From the NCBI RefSeq assembly GCF_958450345.1, contig NC_088780.1, forward strand, positions 168,622,726 to 168,686,725: a DNA stretch of 64,000 nt, read 5' to 3'. The position numbers were made by a program, and so were the translations under genes. The notes beneath the pieces were generated by a model, which did no database searches, was not told the DNA's origin, and worked only from the letters and a program-made list of their open reading frames with translations. Below, one piece after another: positions 33,075 to 45,033 of the stretch. The first letter of the stretch is position 1. Every line of letters begins with the position of its first letter. Source of the DNA: Calliphora vicina. Lineage: Eukaryota; Arthropoda; Insecta; Diptera; Calliphoridae.

Positions 33075-33298
33075 TATATCGTCCCCTCAATAAAACAATA
33101 GTGTATAAGCATATACACCATTATGTTTTTATTGCATAGTTCATTTATTGGTGAAATTCTACTTCCACAAAGTGGGTCAAAAGATCAATTGAAATATTAC
33201 TTTTGTTCTAGATGTCTACTAACACAAACATTTTAAACTCAATTATTTCGAAATGGCAACAAAATTATATACTATTGTTTTATTAAGGGGACGATATA
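33075..33298. mobile_element. 224-bp MITE with 34-bp inverted ends
   Basis: Left 33,075-33,108 and right 33,265-33,298 are reverse complements at 32 of 34 positions, starting TATATCGTCCCCT. The interior of about 156 bp is non-coding. The inner arm sequence reappears alone at 29,727-29,746. The superfamily is not determined. Confidence 0.75.
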
Positions 33299-34991
33299 TA
33301 GATTTTATGTTGAGTTTTCCTATATTCAAGACCTAATAAAACTCTGTTACAGTGCACTATGGCATGATTTCCAAATTATGCTGATAATATATAAATTTAT
33401 TCTAATTCATGTTATAAATTGTGTGAAGCAGTATAATTTTTTATTAAATAAATCGTCGTTTTCAAAAATATACTTTCAATAAAATAAATCTTTGAATATG
33501 GATTCTATTACTCGAAGTGTGTATTTTTAACTGTTGTAAAGATATTTCGTAAATATTTGTATTTAGAACTTATTTTGATGTTTTTACTGGGTCATCTTTT
33601 TTGTGAAATTGTGAATAGTGTTATTGTCTTTTGTGGAGTAGAACTCCCGTGGATAACAACCTTTAATGGAGTTTCCTACATGTAGTTGTTCGTGGGAAAC
33701 TAGGGATTAATGCTATGTAAATTTTTTTTGCAAATAGTTGCAAACTCACGACTTTATGATGCTTTTGCAAAAGGTAAGTTCATATGGGAGCCCCACGAAA
33801 AAACTGATACGACTTTCGTAATTTTGTCTAAGGTTTATTGAAATATATCTATCAAATTATAAAGGGGGAGTTTTAGAGAGTAAGCATTAATTTTTTTCGA
33901 AAATCCTCCTTATGGGCGGCCCACTACAAAAAGGGGGCGTAGTTTGACAGTAGAAGACTGCATACCAAATTTGGAGTGTCTAGCTTGTCGGGAAATAGTT
34001 TTTACCGCTACTTTGGGTTTTTCGGCCATAGTGCAGTATTTTGAACAGAACATAGGTATGTTAATTTCCTATTTCCCTATTTCTAAGATTTATTAAATAT
34101 TTTTTTTGATCAGAAATACATATTCATTTTGGTACAGCAGATCCCTGATTTCGCCCCAAGACTAGAAGTAATTAAATATATCAATTTTTATATGTTAAAA
34201 ATATTGACTTGTGTTACAAATCCAGTGACAAATTTATAAAAGTCCTGACATTGGTGGTGGGTATAGAAATACTCAGCATAATCAACAGAAGCAGAAATCG
34301 CAGGCAGCATAGAAGAGCATAAAACATAAAAACATACATTTACAAAAACAAAAACACTTATATATTAATGTTCAAAGCTTTATACATAAATATATATGTA
34401 TATATGTATTAATGTGCATTTGTATATTGGTATTTTTGTACACACATACATAAATACATAAGTAGTTTTCTTTTCTCTTTTTTTTATTATTTTATTTTTA
34501 TTTATTCTTCTTTTGTAAGCTTTGTGAGTTTGTTTTATTTTATTATTATTATGATTTTTTTTCTGTTCAACAATTCAAACAAAAAAGGAATTAAATTTCA
34601 ATTGTTCTTATTGTTGCCATATTGGTGTAAATTTTTAGGATTTTCTTTCTTTTATCGTGCCTCTCTGCTGCCTCTTCAGCTTCATCTCCAGCTCTTTCTT
34701 TCCTTTGTTCATCTCCTTTTTTTTAAATTGTTTATTGTAGAACTTTGTGAGTGATTTGTTTAAAAAGACAACTAAATAAAACTAGGCTTTCGTTTGTTGG
34801 CTGATTTGTTAATTTTGTTAACAAAATCTTTAATAAAGAAAAACAAAAACTAATTGAAATTGTATAACTATTTGAGAGAATCTTTGATTTTAATACAAAA
34901 TACACTCAGAAACATTCAGGCAATTGGCAAAGTCATTAATTAGAAAATGAAGTCTTAATAGTGGAGGAAAATTATCCCAATTAAGAAGCCT
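33299..34991. other. Anonymous DNA
   Basis: No gene is supported. Bases 33,770-34,030 contain repeat-like GGGAGCCCCACGAAAAAACT and GGGCGGCCCACTAC text typical of dispersed fly repeats. From about 34,200 the sequence looks like host non-coding DNA with ACATAAATA-type simple repeats. Confidence 0.4.
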
Positions 34992-35031
34992 ACACGCAGA
35001 GAAAAAATATAATTGGGCATGGTTACTGTAA
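34992..35031. mobile_element. CAGAG foldback family, left end only
   Basis: ACACGCAGAGAAAAAATATA and the following GGGCATGGTTACTGTAAAC are the inverse of the terminus at 32,600-32,647. The copy stops after about 40 bp, next to the CACAGTG element. Confidence 0.65.
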
Positions 35032-35042
35032 ACTCAATGTCA

Positions 35043-36017
35043 CACAGTGGTTTAGAAACATTTTATTTTTGCAAATAATTCGGTATCTCGAGAACTATTA
35101 GAGATATTGTTACGAAATTTTCGAGTTGACTTACGTTTGTTCAGCTTCCTAGCGCTAATAGGGGCCAGTGTTTCAATTTTTTAAATTAAATTTGGAACTT
35201 ATATAGACTCAAATGTCCTTAAATCAATGACATTCGAATTTTTGATATATTTTATTTTCAAATACCGAAATTCCTAAAACGGGGAATATGTGTTCCAAAA
35301 CCTGTTTTAGAAAAGTTCCTACTGTGACGATATTTAACGTGTGATAGTAAGAAAACTTTGTAAATATTTACAAATATGGAGCTTTTTCGTGGATCCGCGC
35401 TTTTAGAATTTTTTTACTCAAACCGATTTTATTTTAATTGGCCAAGTTTAGATAGGTCGGGGGAAAGTTATGTGAGCATTTTGCATTACGTTATCTTTTC
35501 GGATTATATAAAAATTTTATATAATCCCAATGAAAATGTTTGTATACAAAAGAAAAAATATATGCGATTTTTTGGGAAAAAACTTAAATAATATGGACCT
35601 TTTTACATGTTCCAACTTTGAATGTGTATAACTTTTCATAGAGACGAGATAACTGTTAGCAAGTTGTTTTTATTTTATTTAGAATTTTATCGCCAATATA
35701 GCTGATATTTTAAAAATAAATTTCGACCCTCCGTAGGCCCGTCATATCTAAAAAGCCATAACAAGATCGAGAAAAAAAAAAAAAACATTCAACAAACCTG
35801 AATATCTCTTCAACTAATAGGGATAACCTACACATTTAAGCGCATTTTTTGTAGATAGTTTCAAGGAGTATTTATATTCTAAATATCAGCTCATTCGGAT
35901 CGTAAATGAATTTTTGGCGATTTTGAGGGTCTAGGAAGCGAAATTTCTTAACAATATCTGCAATAGTACCCGATTTACCGAATTATTTCCAATAAAAAAC
36001 GTTTCTAAAACACTGTG
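35043..36017. mobile_element. 975-bp element with CACAGTG inverted ends
   Basis: The left end CACAGTGGTTTAGAAAC and right end (reverse strand CACAGTGTTTTAGAAAC) continue inward with AAATAATTCGGTA, about 40 bp of imperfect inverted repeat. The non-coding interior includes an out-of-context frame at 35,376-35,591 with no domain. Flanks TGTCA and TTTTA do not match, so the superfamily stays open (Transib-like CAC ends or hAT-like CAGTG ends). Confidence 0.65.
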
Positions 36018-37791
36018 TTTTACTTCCGAAACCCTTTGGATGTTCCCATTGCTTACACTGTTCAATCAAGTTCAAAAAATTCAGCATTCAAAAGTTTGCA
36101 CAAAAAAGTGGGATACAAAATGTATGAAAGTTACTTTTGTAGGCTTTGATTTAATTACTAAAGGATACCGTATTTATTTTGAAAATATCTTTGATCTTCA
36201 TTACAAAAAAACATATTATTTTTCCTGCAATTATTTTCACGAAAGATTTTAATGTCACTAATTCCTTGAACATTGACTTCCTGTGAAACAGGCGTATGGG
36301 TCATTTGGTCGATTAATTGTTATTAAAGATTAAATTACTTTAAATTATAATCTCATCCGTCTATGGCTCATGATCTGAAAAAAAAGAAAACATTTGGAAA
36401 AATCTACTTTGTGTAGAACAATTTACGCGTTAATTAAATTATGCATTCGTACATTAAGAAACGCCTTAAACGCCACAAAAATAATTGAGGGCGGATGCAA
36501 AAATTGAGGTTTATTTTCTACAAACAATAAAATAATTGTTTTTCTAAATAACAAACCATAGAAAATAAATATCAATTACAAATTGCATTCAGAGGAAGTT
36601 CTTGTCAAATAATAAAAAAGAAATAAATTCAATTATACAGATTTCTTTTGAAATACAATATGTCGACCTATAGAAAATGAGTATTTTATTAAAAATGAAC
36701 TACAATCAAAAGAATTTGGAACGAGCAAGTACTTGGGTGCGTTATAAATTGCACTTTTCAAACAAATAATCGAACAAAAGCCAACAATACAAAGAGCAAA
36801 AGTGTGTAACTAAATAAAGTAAGCGCGCTTGCGCACAATTTCATTAAATTTAAAAAGAATTATTCGCATTATTTGTCAAGTACATATAAAGAACATTTAA
36901 AGAATTCTAAAGAAAGAAACTTAAGAAATAAGAGTTCTTAAATATCAAGAGCGATTCTGTTCATTCCTTTCACTAAACAAATCTGCCACACTACTTCTCT
37001 ACCTGAATAATTTCTTACTGTACAAAAAACAAAAACACATACAATGTTTAAACTAAAATTTAACCATAATTGAAATTTATTCCAAAAAAAATAACTACAA
37101 ATTATGACAAAATAAAACTGATTTTATGTTTAAAAAAGTCTTTAAAGATCACTTAACAGGATATTAAAGGATATGTATGAATTATTATGATTATTATTGT
37201 TGTATGTGTATTGTACGACTGTATCTTGGTCATTCAACAATAATTTAATGTCTTCTTTTGTAGCTGTTGTGGCTGGCTGGTTTGTTGCTGGATATTTGTG
37301 ATTTTAATTATTTTTTTTTTCTTGGATAATACACAGATGTGTACTTAATTCCAGGAAATTTAACAAACAAGCCTTGTGTAAATAATACTGTTGAAAAATA
37401 CGTTAAAAAAACAATATCGCATAAAAGAAATATTAAACTTAATCACAAAAAGAGTTGACGTACACATCATGGCTTTTTCGCAATTGTACATTAAATTCTA
37501 CATACAAATACATTTTCATATGTAATTACCCACTAAATATTTTGTGCAGAATTTAGTCAGAATGAACTAAAATAAAAGACGTTTTTTAAACCCGATAGAA
37601 CTTACGAACTGTCATGCTGCGCTCACTTTTTGATATTTATGATCAGTATACTCCGGCAAATCATCATGATGAGATTGACGCTTGAACAATGCTACCAAAT
37701 TATACAAATTTACTTTGAAAATCAGTTATCGATTCGCGCAACTTATAGACAACTGTTCTATCGAAAAATTGTGTTCAGCAATTAGGCTAAT
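36018..37791. other. Anonymous AT-rich DNA, possibly host
   Basis: No gene or element is recognised. The frame at 36,040-36,252 has no known domain. The sequence is mixed AT-rich with no internal repeats that I could see. Confidence 0.4.
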
Positions 37792-38208
37792 TATACCCTA
37801 CACCACCATAGTTGGGAGGGTATAATGCGTTTGTGCAGATGTTTATAACACCCAAAAATATTAGTCTAACCACCTTAAAGTATACCGATGGACTTAGAAT
37901 CACTTTCTGAGTCGATTAAATGATGTCCGTCCGTTCGTCTGGCAGGCAGGCTGGCTGGTCGGCTGGCATGTAAACCTTGTGAGCAGAGTACATATTATTT
38001 TTCGGTCCATTATTTCACCTAGCCCCCATACAAATGTTCTTCCGAAATTGGACTTTATCGGTCATAAATGTTTAATTTATATATGTATCTCCACAAATTC
38101 CGCTCCAAATAAGTTTTATATATACAAAATTCATGTCACCCGGAAGGCCCACTTCCGAAAATCACTCAAAAATATAAATTATTGAAATTTTAAAAGAAAA
38201 ATGTTTTT
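37792..38208 (+). mobile_element. DINE-like element, type 2, internally deleted
   Basis: It starts TATACCCTACACCACCATAG and keeps the CCGTCCGTTCGTCTGG tract. It lacks a piece at about 37,990-38,000 and the region around 38,140, and ends near ATTGAAATTTTAAAAGAAAA without the 3' hairpin. Confidence 0.65.
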
Positions 38209-38370
38209 GGCCATATGCCCGAAATCAATTTTAAATGTTAATGTCATGTATTGTTCTTTCGAATAAAAAAAGTTTTGATTAAAATTTACTTTTTTGTGTT
38301 ATTTTTACAATTTTAAGTTATATCGAGCTTAAAAAACCTCCTGTTGTAGGAGTTATTGTACGAATAAAAA

Positions 38371-40347
38371 TTATCAGGTGTATGACTTAAAAATATTGGA
38401 TTTTTTAAATTTTTAGCTTTTATTTTGAAACATTTGTACAATATAAATTAATTCAAAAGTCAGCTATGACCCTTTCCCATACTTCTGTCAGCATATGTAT
38501 GTATTCTAAACTTATCGGACCAAAATCGAATCATGCCAATATCGGATACTCTGTTCCAAAGTGAAGCGTATCTCAGAGAATTCGTTCTGCATCGATCAAT
38601 ACGGGGCACAGAGGGATTTTAGTGTCAAAAAGTAAATTTTTCAAACACTTAATTTCAAAAATCAAATGATGCAGTTTTGTAGATAAATGTTTAAAGATGA
38701 AATGTACACTGATAGTTTTAAGAATTTTTTTTTTTTTTTAAAAATTGTAGTCCATGCAAGGGTGTTAAGCAAAAATTTACTTATATTTTCAAGCAATTCA
38801 GTGGTTTATTTATGTATAATTTTCCTAATAATACCATTTAACTTTAACATATTCGAAAAATATAGCATTTCTCCATAAATACAAAAAAAAAATATGGGGA
38901 TATCATAAACCGTTATGAAGATATGGCCATATTTATAAGCCTCTAAAAATTATTTTATTTTTGATTTTTCAAGGAGAAAAAAAATGTTGCCCCACTTTAC
39001 CCCAAGCTGTTTTTATAATAAAATGAAAGGTGGGATTGTCTTGTTTCGATTATAAGTTTTCGGAAGTTTTCGGAACAGGATGAAAACTTCACATTTTTTG
39101 TAGAATAATAATCGAAATATCAAAAAAATTCTTATATATGTATGGGTTTCGTGGGCGGTGGGCGTGACCGATTTAATTGAAACTCGGCATGCGTTCCTTT
39201 TTTGTATCAATAAATGTACGTACCAAATTTCTAGACTTTTGCTTGGATATAAACAATTTTATGGAAAAAAATCAATTTGGATTGTATGGGCAGTGGGCGG
39301 TTGGCGTTGGGCGTGGTCGATTTTGATAAAATTTTTTTTTTTTCTTAATTTAGTCCATATAATTCTCGGTGCCAAATTTCAATGCTCTACGACCACTGCT
39401 TATAATTTTTGCACAAAAATGTATTGCATTTAGATTGCATGGGCGGTATGCGGTGGGCATGGCCGATTTTAATAAAACTTAGCATACGTCCTTCTTTTGT
39501 TTCAGAAAATATATGTACCAAATTTCTAGACTTTTACTTGGATAGAACAAATTTTATGCGAAAAAATCTATTTGGATTGTATGGGCAGTGGGCGTTGGGC
39601 GTAGTCGATTTTGATAAAATTTAATTTTTTTCTTAGTTTGGTCCATATAATTATCAGTACCAAATTTCAGCGCTCTACGACCACTCCTTATAATTTTTGC
39701 AAAAAAAGGTCTGGACTATAAACGGGTGAGGCAAAACTTCCCAACCACTTCATTCTAAATAGTTTTTAACAGATATTGCATAATGTGGCCGATCGTTGTC
39801 ATGGTGGAATATTACCGTTTCATGTCTGGCTGCATATTCTGGGCATTTTTCGGCCAATGCTCCCTTCAAACAAATCAGTTGTGTTCGGTACAGGTTCTCT
39901 GTAATGGTCTGGTCAGATTTCAGCAGCCCATAATTGATAGGACCCTTTTGCTCCCACCGAGCATTACTTTAGCGGCATGGATATTTGGCTTCACATACGA
40001 TATCTTACGCTTCGAGTTATTGTAATGGACTAATTTTTCATCGCGAGTAATGCTTCGGTGCAAAGTGATTTTTTTTTATAGCGTTCAAGAATCATTTCGG
40101 ACATGCAAAATCGTCTTTCAAAGTCCTTGGGCTTCAATTCGTATGATATCCAATTTCCCTTCCCTTTTGGATGAATCCTGCTGCTCCCTAACATTTTGAG
40201 ATTGCTGTTTGAGTAGCTCCCAATGATTTTGCAAGCTCTTGTTGAGTTTTACAACAATCTTCATGGAGTAATGCCTCCAATTATTGGTCTTCAAAGTTTT
40301 TTGGCTGGCCTGGGCGATCATTCTCTTTCGTGTCAAAATCACCACTT
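38371..40347 (-). mobile_element. mariner relic E, split by a tandem-repeat insertion
   Basis: The left part (38,371-38,610) holds the 3' end and C-terminal coding region. The right part (39,708-40,347) holds the remainder up to near the N-terminus (the antisense of the VILTRK/KSGDFD region). Together they span most of a roughly 1.2-kb mariner on the minus strand, with the DEKW-containing segment, the KPRDLERRF-type linker and the GATQAAISKRL helix-turn-helix recognisable in broken frames. A 1,097-bp insertion separates them at the GGGCAC/GGTCTGG point. The far end abuts a DINE-like element. Stops and indels make it inactive. The 145-codon minus-strand frame at 40,118-40,555 is a chance frame crossing three elements. 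Confidence 0.8.
38611..39707. repeat. Insertion containing a 295-bp tandem repeat
   Basis: It interrupts mariner E. From about 39,137 a unit of about 295 bp repeats: GGATTGTATGGGCAGTGGGC at 39,279 and 39,574, and CTAGACTTTTGCTTGGAT at 39,231 with CTAGACTTTTACTTGGAT at 39,526. Each unit also has a weaker half-repeat with GGGCATGGCCGATTTT. The GTGGGCGTGG-type sequence is G-rich on this strand. No ends were identified, and the open frames inside are repeat-derived. Confidence 0.65.
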
Positions 40348-40349
40348 CT

Positions 40350-41463
40350 AGACTGGCTGGATGTTCATGTAAACTTGTCAACACAATTAAGTGAACACTA
40401 ATAAGTTTAATATAGAAAGAAATCACGCTACCTAACTTTATGGCGATCGGTCCATAATTGGTCATAGCTCCCACACGCAGAGAAAAAACATGGTTTGACA
40501 TGGTTACGACAACTATAATATGTTCGTTGTAACAATATATTGTTGTCGTAAACATATAATTGTTGTTTTAGTTTAATTTTAACAATAAATTAAATGTTAT
40601 AAATATGAATATGGTTCACCGAATGGTTCGGACAACTAAATAATGATAAATAGGTAAACATATTATGTTATGTACAACCATTAAATGTTATACGCGTAAT
40701 CATAATATGTTTAAGATGCAACCAAAATATGTTTACTTTTAATAGTCTTTTTACCCACCATTTGGGAGTGCTGGTGTTTGTCTAAGCTGTGTTAATTTTA
40801 CAAGTAAATTTTGAGTATCTGTAATTCCCATTCGCTCTATAGTTTTATTTGCATATTATCTCTAACTTTCCTAGAGCGAATAAGAATAAATTTCAGTGAA
40901 TTTATCAATAATATTTTAATTGGGAATTTAGTACCTCAAAACTAAAACCTATTAACTTAAAATTTTGTATTTATAAAAACTAATTTTAATAATAATATGA
41001 TTACATTGGATCATAATATGTTTTCATTGGATCATAATAAGATTTAATTGGGTCATAAATATGATTACTTTGGGTCATATTATGATTGATTTATATCATC
41101 AGAAGATATTATGATATTTCATGATACCAATAATGATCATAATATGTTTTGGACTACAAGCATAAATCTGATCATATGTTGCTCATAGTTTATGGTTACC
41201 ACAACCATGTTTTTTCTCTGAGTACATACAAAGCCCACTTCAGAAAATAAATTTAACGAGCAGAAATCTCATAACAATTTTAGTATCCAAACAAAATTTC
41301 ACATATAGAAGTAAATCAGGTCATAGCTCCCATATAATAAGGCCCACTTTCGAAAATCACACATAAGAATAAATTTTTAAAATTTTAAAAAAATCATGCT
41401 TTTGCTCATTTACTCAGTTTAGGTAGTGTAGTTGCCTTGAGCGACTATACTTTCTTATTTGTT
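40350..41463 (+). mobile_element. DINE-like type 2 copy, split by a foldback MITE
   Basis: Bases 40,350-40,472 match the middle of the type 2 element (GGCTGGATGTTCATGTAAAC; GCGATCGGTCCATAATTGGT). The element resumes at about 41,225 (AAGCCCACTTCAGAAAAT) and runs to a degraded terminus GACTATACTTTCTTATTTGT at 41,463. The foldback MITE lies at CTCCCATATAAGG, a site intact in other copies. Confidence 0.65.
40473..41220. mobile_element. CAGAG foldback MITE, 748 bp
   Basis: The left end ACACGCAGAGAAAAAACATG and right end CATGTTTTTTCTCTG are inverse. Further GTTAC/GTAAC and CATAATATG words fill the arms. It is inserted in a DINE-like element, so it is younger than that. There is no coding capacity. 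A piece of its right half also occurs at 17,630-17,700, and a left-half piece (GCTGGTGTTTGTCTAAGCTG) at about 50,520. Confidence 0.75.
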
Positions 41464-41654
41464 TTATAAATAAAATACGTATTAAATTTTAGTTTTTATT
41501 TGTTTTTTATCTGAAACAAAAATTGCAGACTATTCTGTCAAGTTTCAGAACAAATATTTAGACAAGACGGTTAAGTTGCTGATCAATTTTTAAAATTAGC
41601 TCAGAAAATTCTGGCATCAGATACGTCGGCAAATAATGTTTACTGGGTATTTAC

Positions 41655-42079
41655 AAGGGTATCCAAATTATTTGATTTTTCTTTTATTCGAATAAAGCGA
41701 ATAATTCGATTAATGTTTAAAATTAATCGCATTATACGAATAATTAAAATTGTTTAATTAATATAAAATATTAAGTTTTTTTCTTCGTCAAGTTGTATCG
41801 TCACCTTTAAATGTTTTGCTACTAAATAAATGTTTATGAGAAAAAATTGGTTTTGGTTGTACCGAAAAATGTATAGGAAAATAAGGACGCTATCCGTTTT
41901 TTGCATCAAATTCATTAGTTTTGGGTTGAACGAGAAATCTAAAACAAATATATTTATTCGTTTTATTCGATTAATCTTTACAAAATTATTCCAATTATTC
42001 GTTATTTGAAAATGTTAGTTATTAAATTCATTGAAATTTTTCGATTAATCGAACGATCATTATTCGAATAGATACCCTT
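41655..42079. mobile_element. hAT-type MITE, deletion derivative of 52,765-54,327
   Basis: The ends are AAGGGTATCC and GATACCCTT. The last 140 bp match the reverse complement of the first 140 bp of the larger element (CGAATAATGATCGTTCGATT, TTTCGATTAATCGAA). The first 25 bp match the reverse complement of its last 25 bp. Flanks GTATTTAC and GTATTATAC fit an 8-bp duplication with one indel. It is non-coding at 425 bp. Confidence 0.75.
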
Positions 42080-42676
42080 GTATTATACATGAATTTGTAC
42101 CTATGTAGTTATATATTGTACATAAAGGCTTTTAAAGGGAATCCCAAAAAAACAATTACAATTGGACAGGAATACAAAAAGTAAATTCTTGATAAATCAT
42201 AGCAAATGCGTAAGGACGACATCGTTAATGTACGAGTGTTTTCATGCCAGGACAATAAGAAAAATTTGCATGTTGAGTATTGAGTTCGTTTTTTTTTTTT
42301 TTTTTTGGTTTTTCGATTTTGAAACCAAATTGTAAAGTATTTTAAATCCGTTTTTAATTGCATTTATACGTGAGCACCCCCATGGAGTGGTACGTTTATG
42401 AGTAGAACGTTTAAGCACTCTTTCTCTATTCAATGTGGGTTAAACTTACATATTGCCCTGCAAAAAGTAGTAGAAGGTACTAAATACAGTTACACTATAC
42501 ACAGGATAACAGAACAGTACTAGAGAAATATTTTTTTTTTTTTTTTTAAATAAAATCTTTAAAATCTCTATGAACAGAATTGGGCCGTTATACATCAGAT
42601 ACAAGAGTAAACAAATATTCAAATTATTTGGAAATAATACATACACCGATTTTATTTGATTATATTTTTTAAGTCG
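42080..42676. other. Anonymous DNA with long T runs
   Basis: No gene is seen. T homopolymers of 18 or more lie at 42,289-42,306 and 42,531-42,547. Open frames here include them and are not credible. Confidence 0.5.
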
Positions 42677-43534
42677 CACAGTGGCGCCCGTAGAACAAGT
42701 GAGGTTGCAAAAATCAAAAATTCAGGTGCCCCTAAAAAATATTGAATAAACCTCTTTTACTGTAAATTGTCCAGCGATTTCAAAAATGCTACTCTTATTA
42801 CAATCAGATTTTCAGAAGATATAGCCCTTCAAAGTTGACTGATTTTCAGTTTTCAAAAAAAGCAGAAAATTTTTAGGTAATTTGGTCCGCTTTCAGATAC
42901 AATATATCGATAACTATGTAACTGATCGTCATTATTTTTGATTATTTTGATAGATATATTTATTAAGAAAAGAATAAACAAAAATTGTACTGTTTGCTTT
43001 GTATTTGTCCAGGTAAATCGATATTTACCAGCTATCCATTTTTTCAATATTTCTCAACTTTGAAGGAAAATAAAAAAAAACTATCAATTACTATATTTGC
43101 CATATTTTCAAAATAAGTTCTTTGATTACTCCTTTACCTAATGTAAAAATTCCCAGCTGCCCGTTCTTGCCCCATTTTTTGGTAGAGGTAAAATTTTGAA
43201 AAAAGACATGGTTTCAAAAATGACATATGACCGTGAAAAACTAACAAAAAAAATTATTTTTTTAATGTTTTCTGAAATAATTTTAAATCATAAAAGCCTT
43301 TAAAAAGAAACATAAAAAATTTTAAAAAATATTTTATTTTACTTCCCATAAAATAGCTTTTTCCACAAATTTCAACTTTGCTAACCCATAAGTATTCACC
43401 TGAAAGGCGTAGAACCATTTTCAAGCACTCATTTCATAGACTGATCAATTATTTATCATATGGCTTTTAAATTTTTTGATTATCTCATTTGCTTCAAATT
43501 TTTGCAACGAAAAAACTCAAATGGCACCACTGTG
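42677..43534. mobile_element. 858-bp element with CGCACAGTGG ends
   Basis: The left end CGCACAGTGGCGCC and right end (reverse strand CGCACAGTGGTGCC) are followed inward by matching TTGCAAAAAT. The interior is AT-rich and non-coding. The terminus shares CACAGTGG with 35,043-36,017, but the subterminal sequence differs. No clean target duplication was found (AAGT left, TAGT right). Confidence 0.6.
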
Positions 43535-43599
43535 CGTAGTTGAAATTAAATGAAGTATAAATCGGGACCCTAACATATAAGGTTCATACATTATGGTAG

Positions 43600-43880
43600 C
43601 TTCGGCAATGTTCTGGGTTTGTTTCCCTGTGATGGCCCGGTTAGATTGCAGCAGCTCATAATAGGACACTTTTGCTCACACCAAATCGGACATGCAAAAT
43701 GGCCTTTCAAGGTCTCTGCTTCAATTCTTATTATTCCCAATTTCCTTGCTTTTGGATGAATCCTGCTGCTCGCAAACATTTTAAAATTGCTGCTTGAGTA
43801 GCTTCCAATGATTTTGCAAGCTGTTGTTGAGTTTATCAACAATTCTTTGGCTAGCCTGGGCTAGCCAAAATCAACACTTC
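43600..43880 (-). mobile_element. mariner relic F, heavily deleted
   Basis: The minus strand carries the antisense of the helix-turn-helix segment (matching ATQAAI-KML), the FIQKQGNW-like stretch and the linker. These are fused directly to part of the YELL block, because the region around the first catalytic aspartate is deleted. A small GGCTAGCC palindrome lies at 43,859-43,866, and it ends with the ACTTCT of the N-terminal region. Confidence 0.7.
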
Positions 43881-45033
43881 TGAGCCGTATATGGCAAAAC
43901 TATGCAAAGGGAGAAATAATTGCCGAAAAGAAAATTGAAATTACGAGATTCCAATGGGATATCAAATGATTACATTATAAGCGATGATGAAGAATGGCAT
44001 CTTTATATGTATTTCCTACAAAAAACAATGCAGGAATTTAATTTTTCCTCATTACACGTAGAAAGTGATTATTGAAGAACTACGCAGCATAATGACTGAA
44101 CTTTTGAATAGTCTTCAAAACCGTATAAAAGAATAATTTTATCGAAGCCGGGTCGCCATTCTTTTGAGCAAAGCCAGTTTGCAATGGAAATTTTTAATAT
44201 TTTTTTACAAAATGCTATTATTTATTTGAAGAAAAGTTATGATTTCGAAGATGTAGTTATGAACATTGTATAACACAAGTAGTTTCAAAATAATTGCTCA
44301 CATGACTGACTAAAAGCGGTTACAAAAACTAATTAATTACTCCCTCATGTTCATTAAACGATTTCATTATATTACGAATCGTAATTAAGGCTGTTGTAAT
44401 CATTTGCCAACAACATTAAATTAAACTTACAAAAATTCAATTCAACACAATACAAAGCAATATTAACTTGAGGTAAAAGAAACCACCCTCCCTCCATTTA
44501 AAGTGTGTACGTTTGAGAGAATGTTCAAAATGAATACTTCCTGGTGATAACATTTATACAATATAATAAGAGGCATACAATAACTATTATTTCATTGGTT
44601 GATTTTCAATTTCAGTAGAATTCTTGCAATACAAAAAAAGGAGCTTCTCTCATTTATTCGAACGTTCAGTCATCCATTCATTCAGTCGAACCACTTGAAA
44701 TCAATATCAAAAAATATTAAAGTGTAACCTTCCATCATGATGTGTGTAAATAAATGTAAATGTTCATACTTATGTGTGTGTGTGCTAACATACACATATG
44801 CATTTGTATACAATTGTATTTTAATACATTTACAATAATAAATACAAGTACATACTCATGTACATACATCTATATTTACATATGTAGGAAAGTATATACA
44901 TACATGCATTAGGGTAGCTCCATTTGTATGAAGGAAAAAATTAAGTGTCAATGTTCGCAACTAAAATGAAAATCTATTTTGTTTGAAGAAATCATTTCTC
45001 AAAATTTGTATCTTGGATGAGCATTTGGTGAGA
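43881..45033. other. Anonymous DNA with TATG/CATA simple repeats
   Basis: No gene is seen. Bases 44,700-44,920 are rich in TGTATGTACATACA words. CGAAGCCGGGTC near 44,144 matches a 12-base piece of the Helitron-like end at 51,530. TTAGGGTAGCTCC at 44,910 resembles the family X terminus but has no partner that I can defend. Confidence 0.4.

Noticed and set aside
40118..40555. The longest open frame in the window, 145 codons on the minus strand
   Set aside because: It crosses from a foldback MITE through a DINE-like element into mariner E in the wrong frame. It is a chance frame over three repeats.
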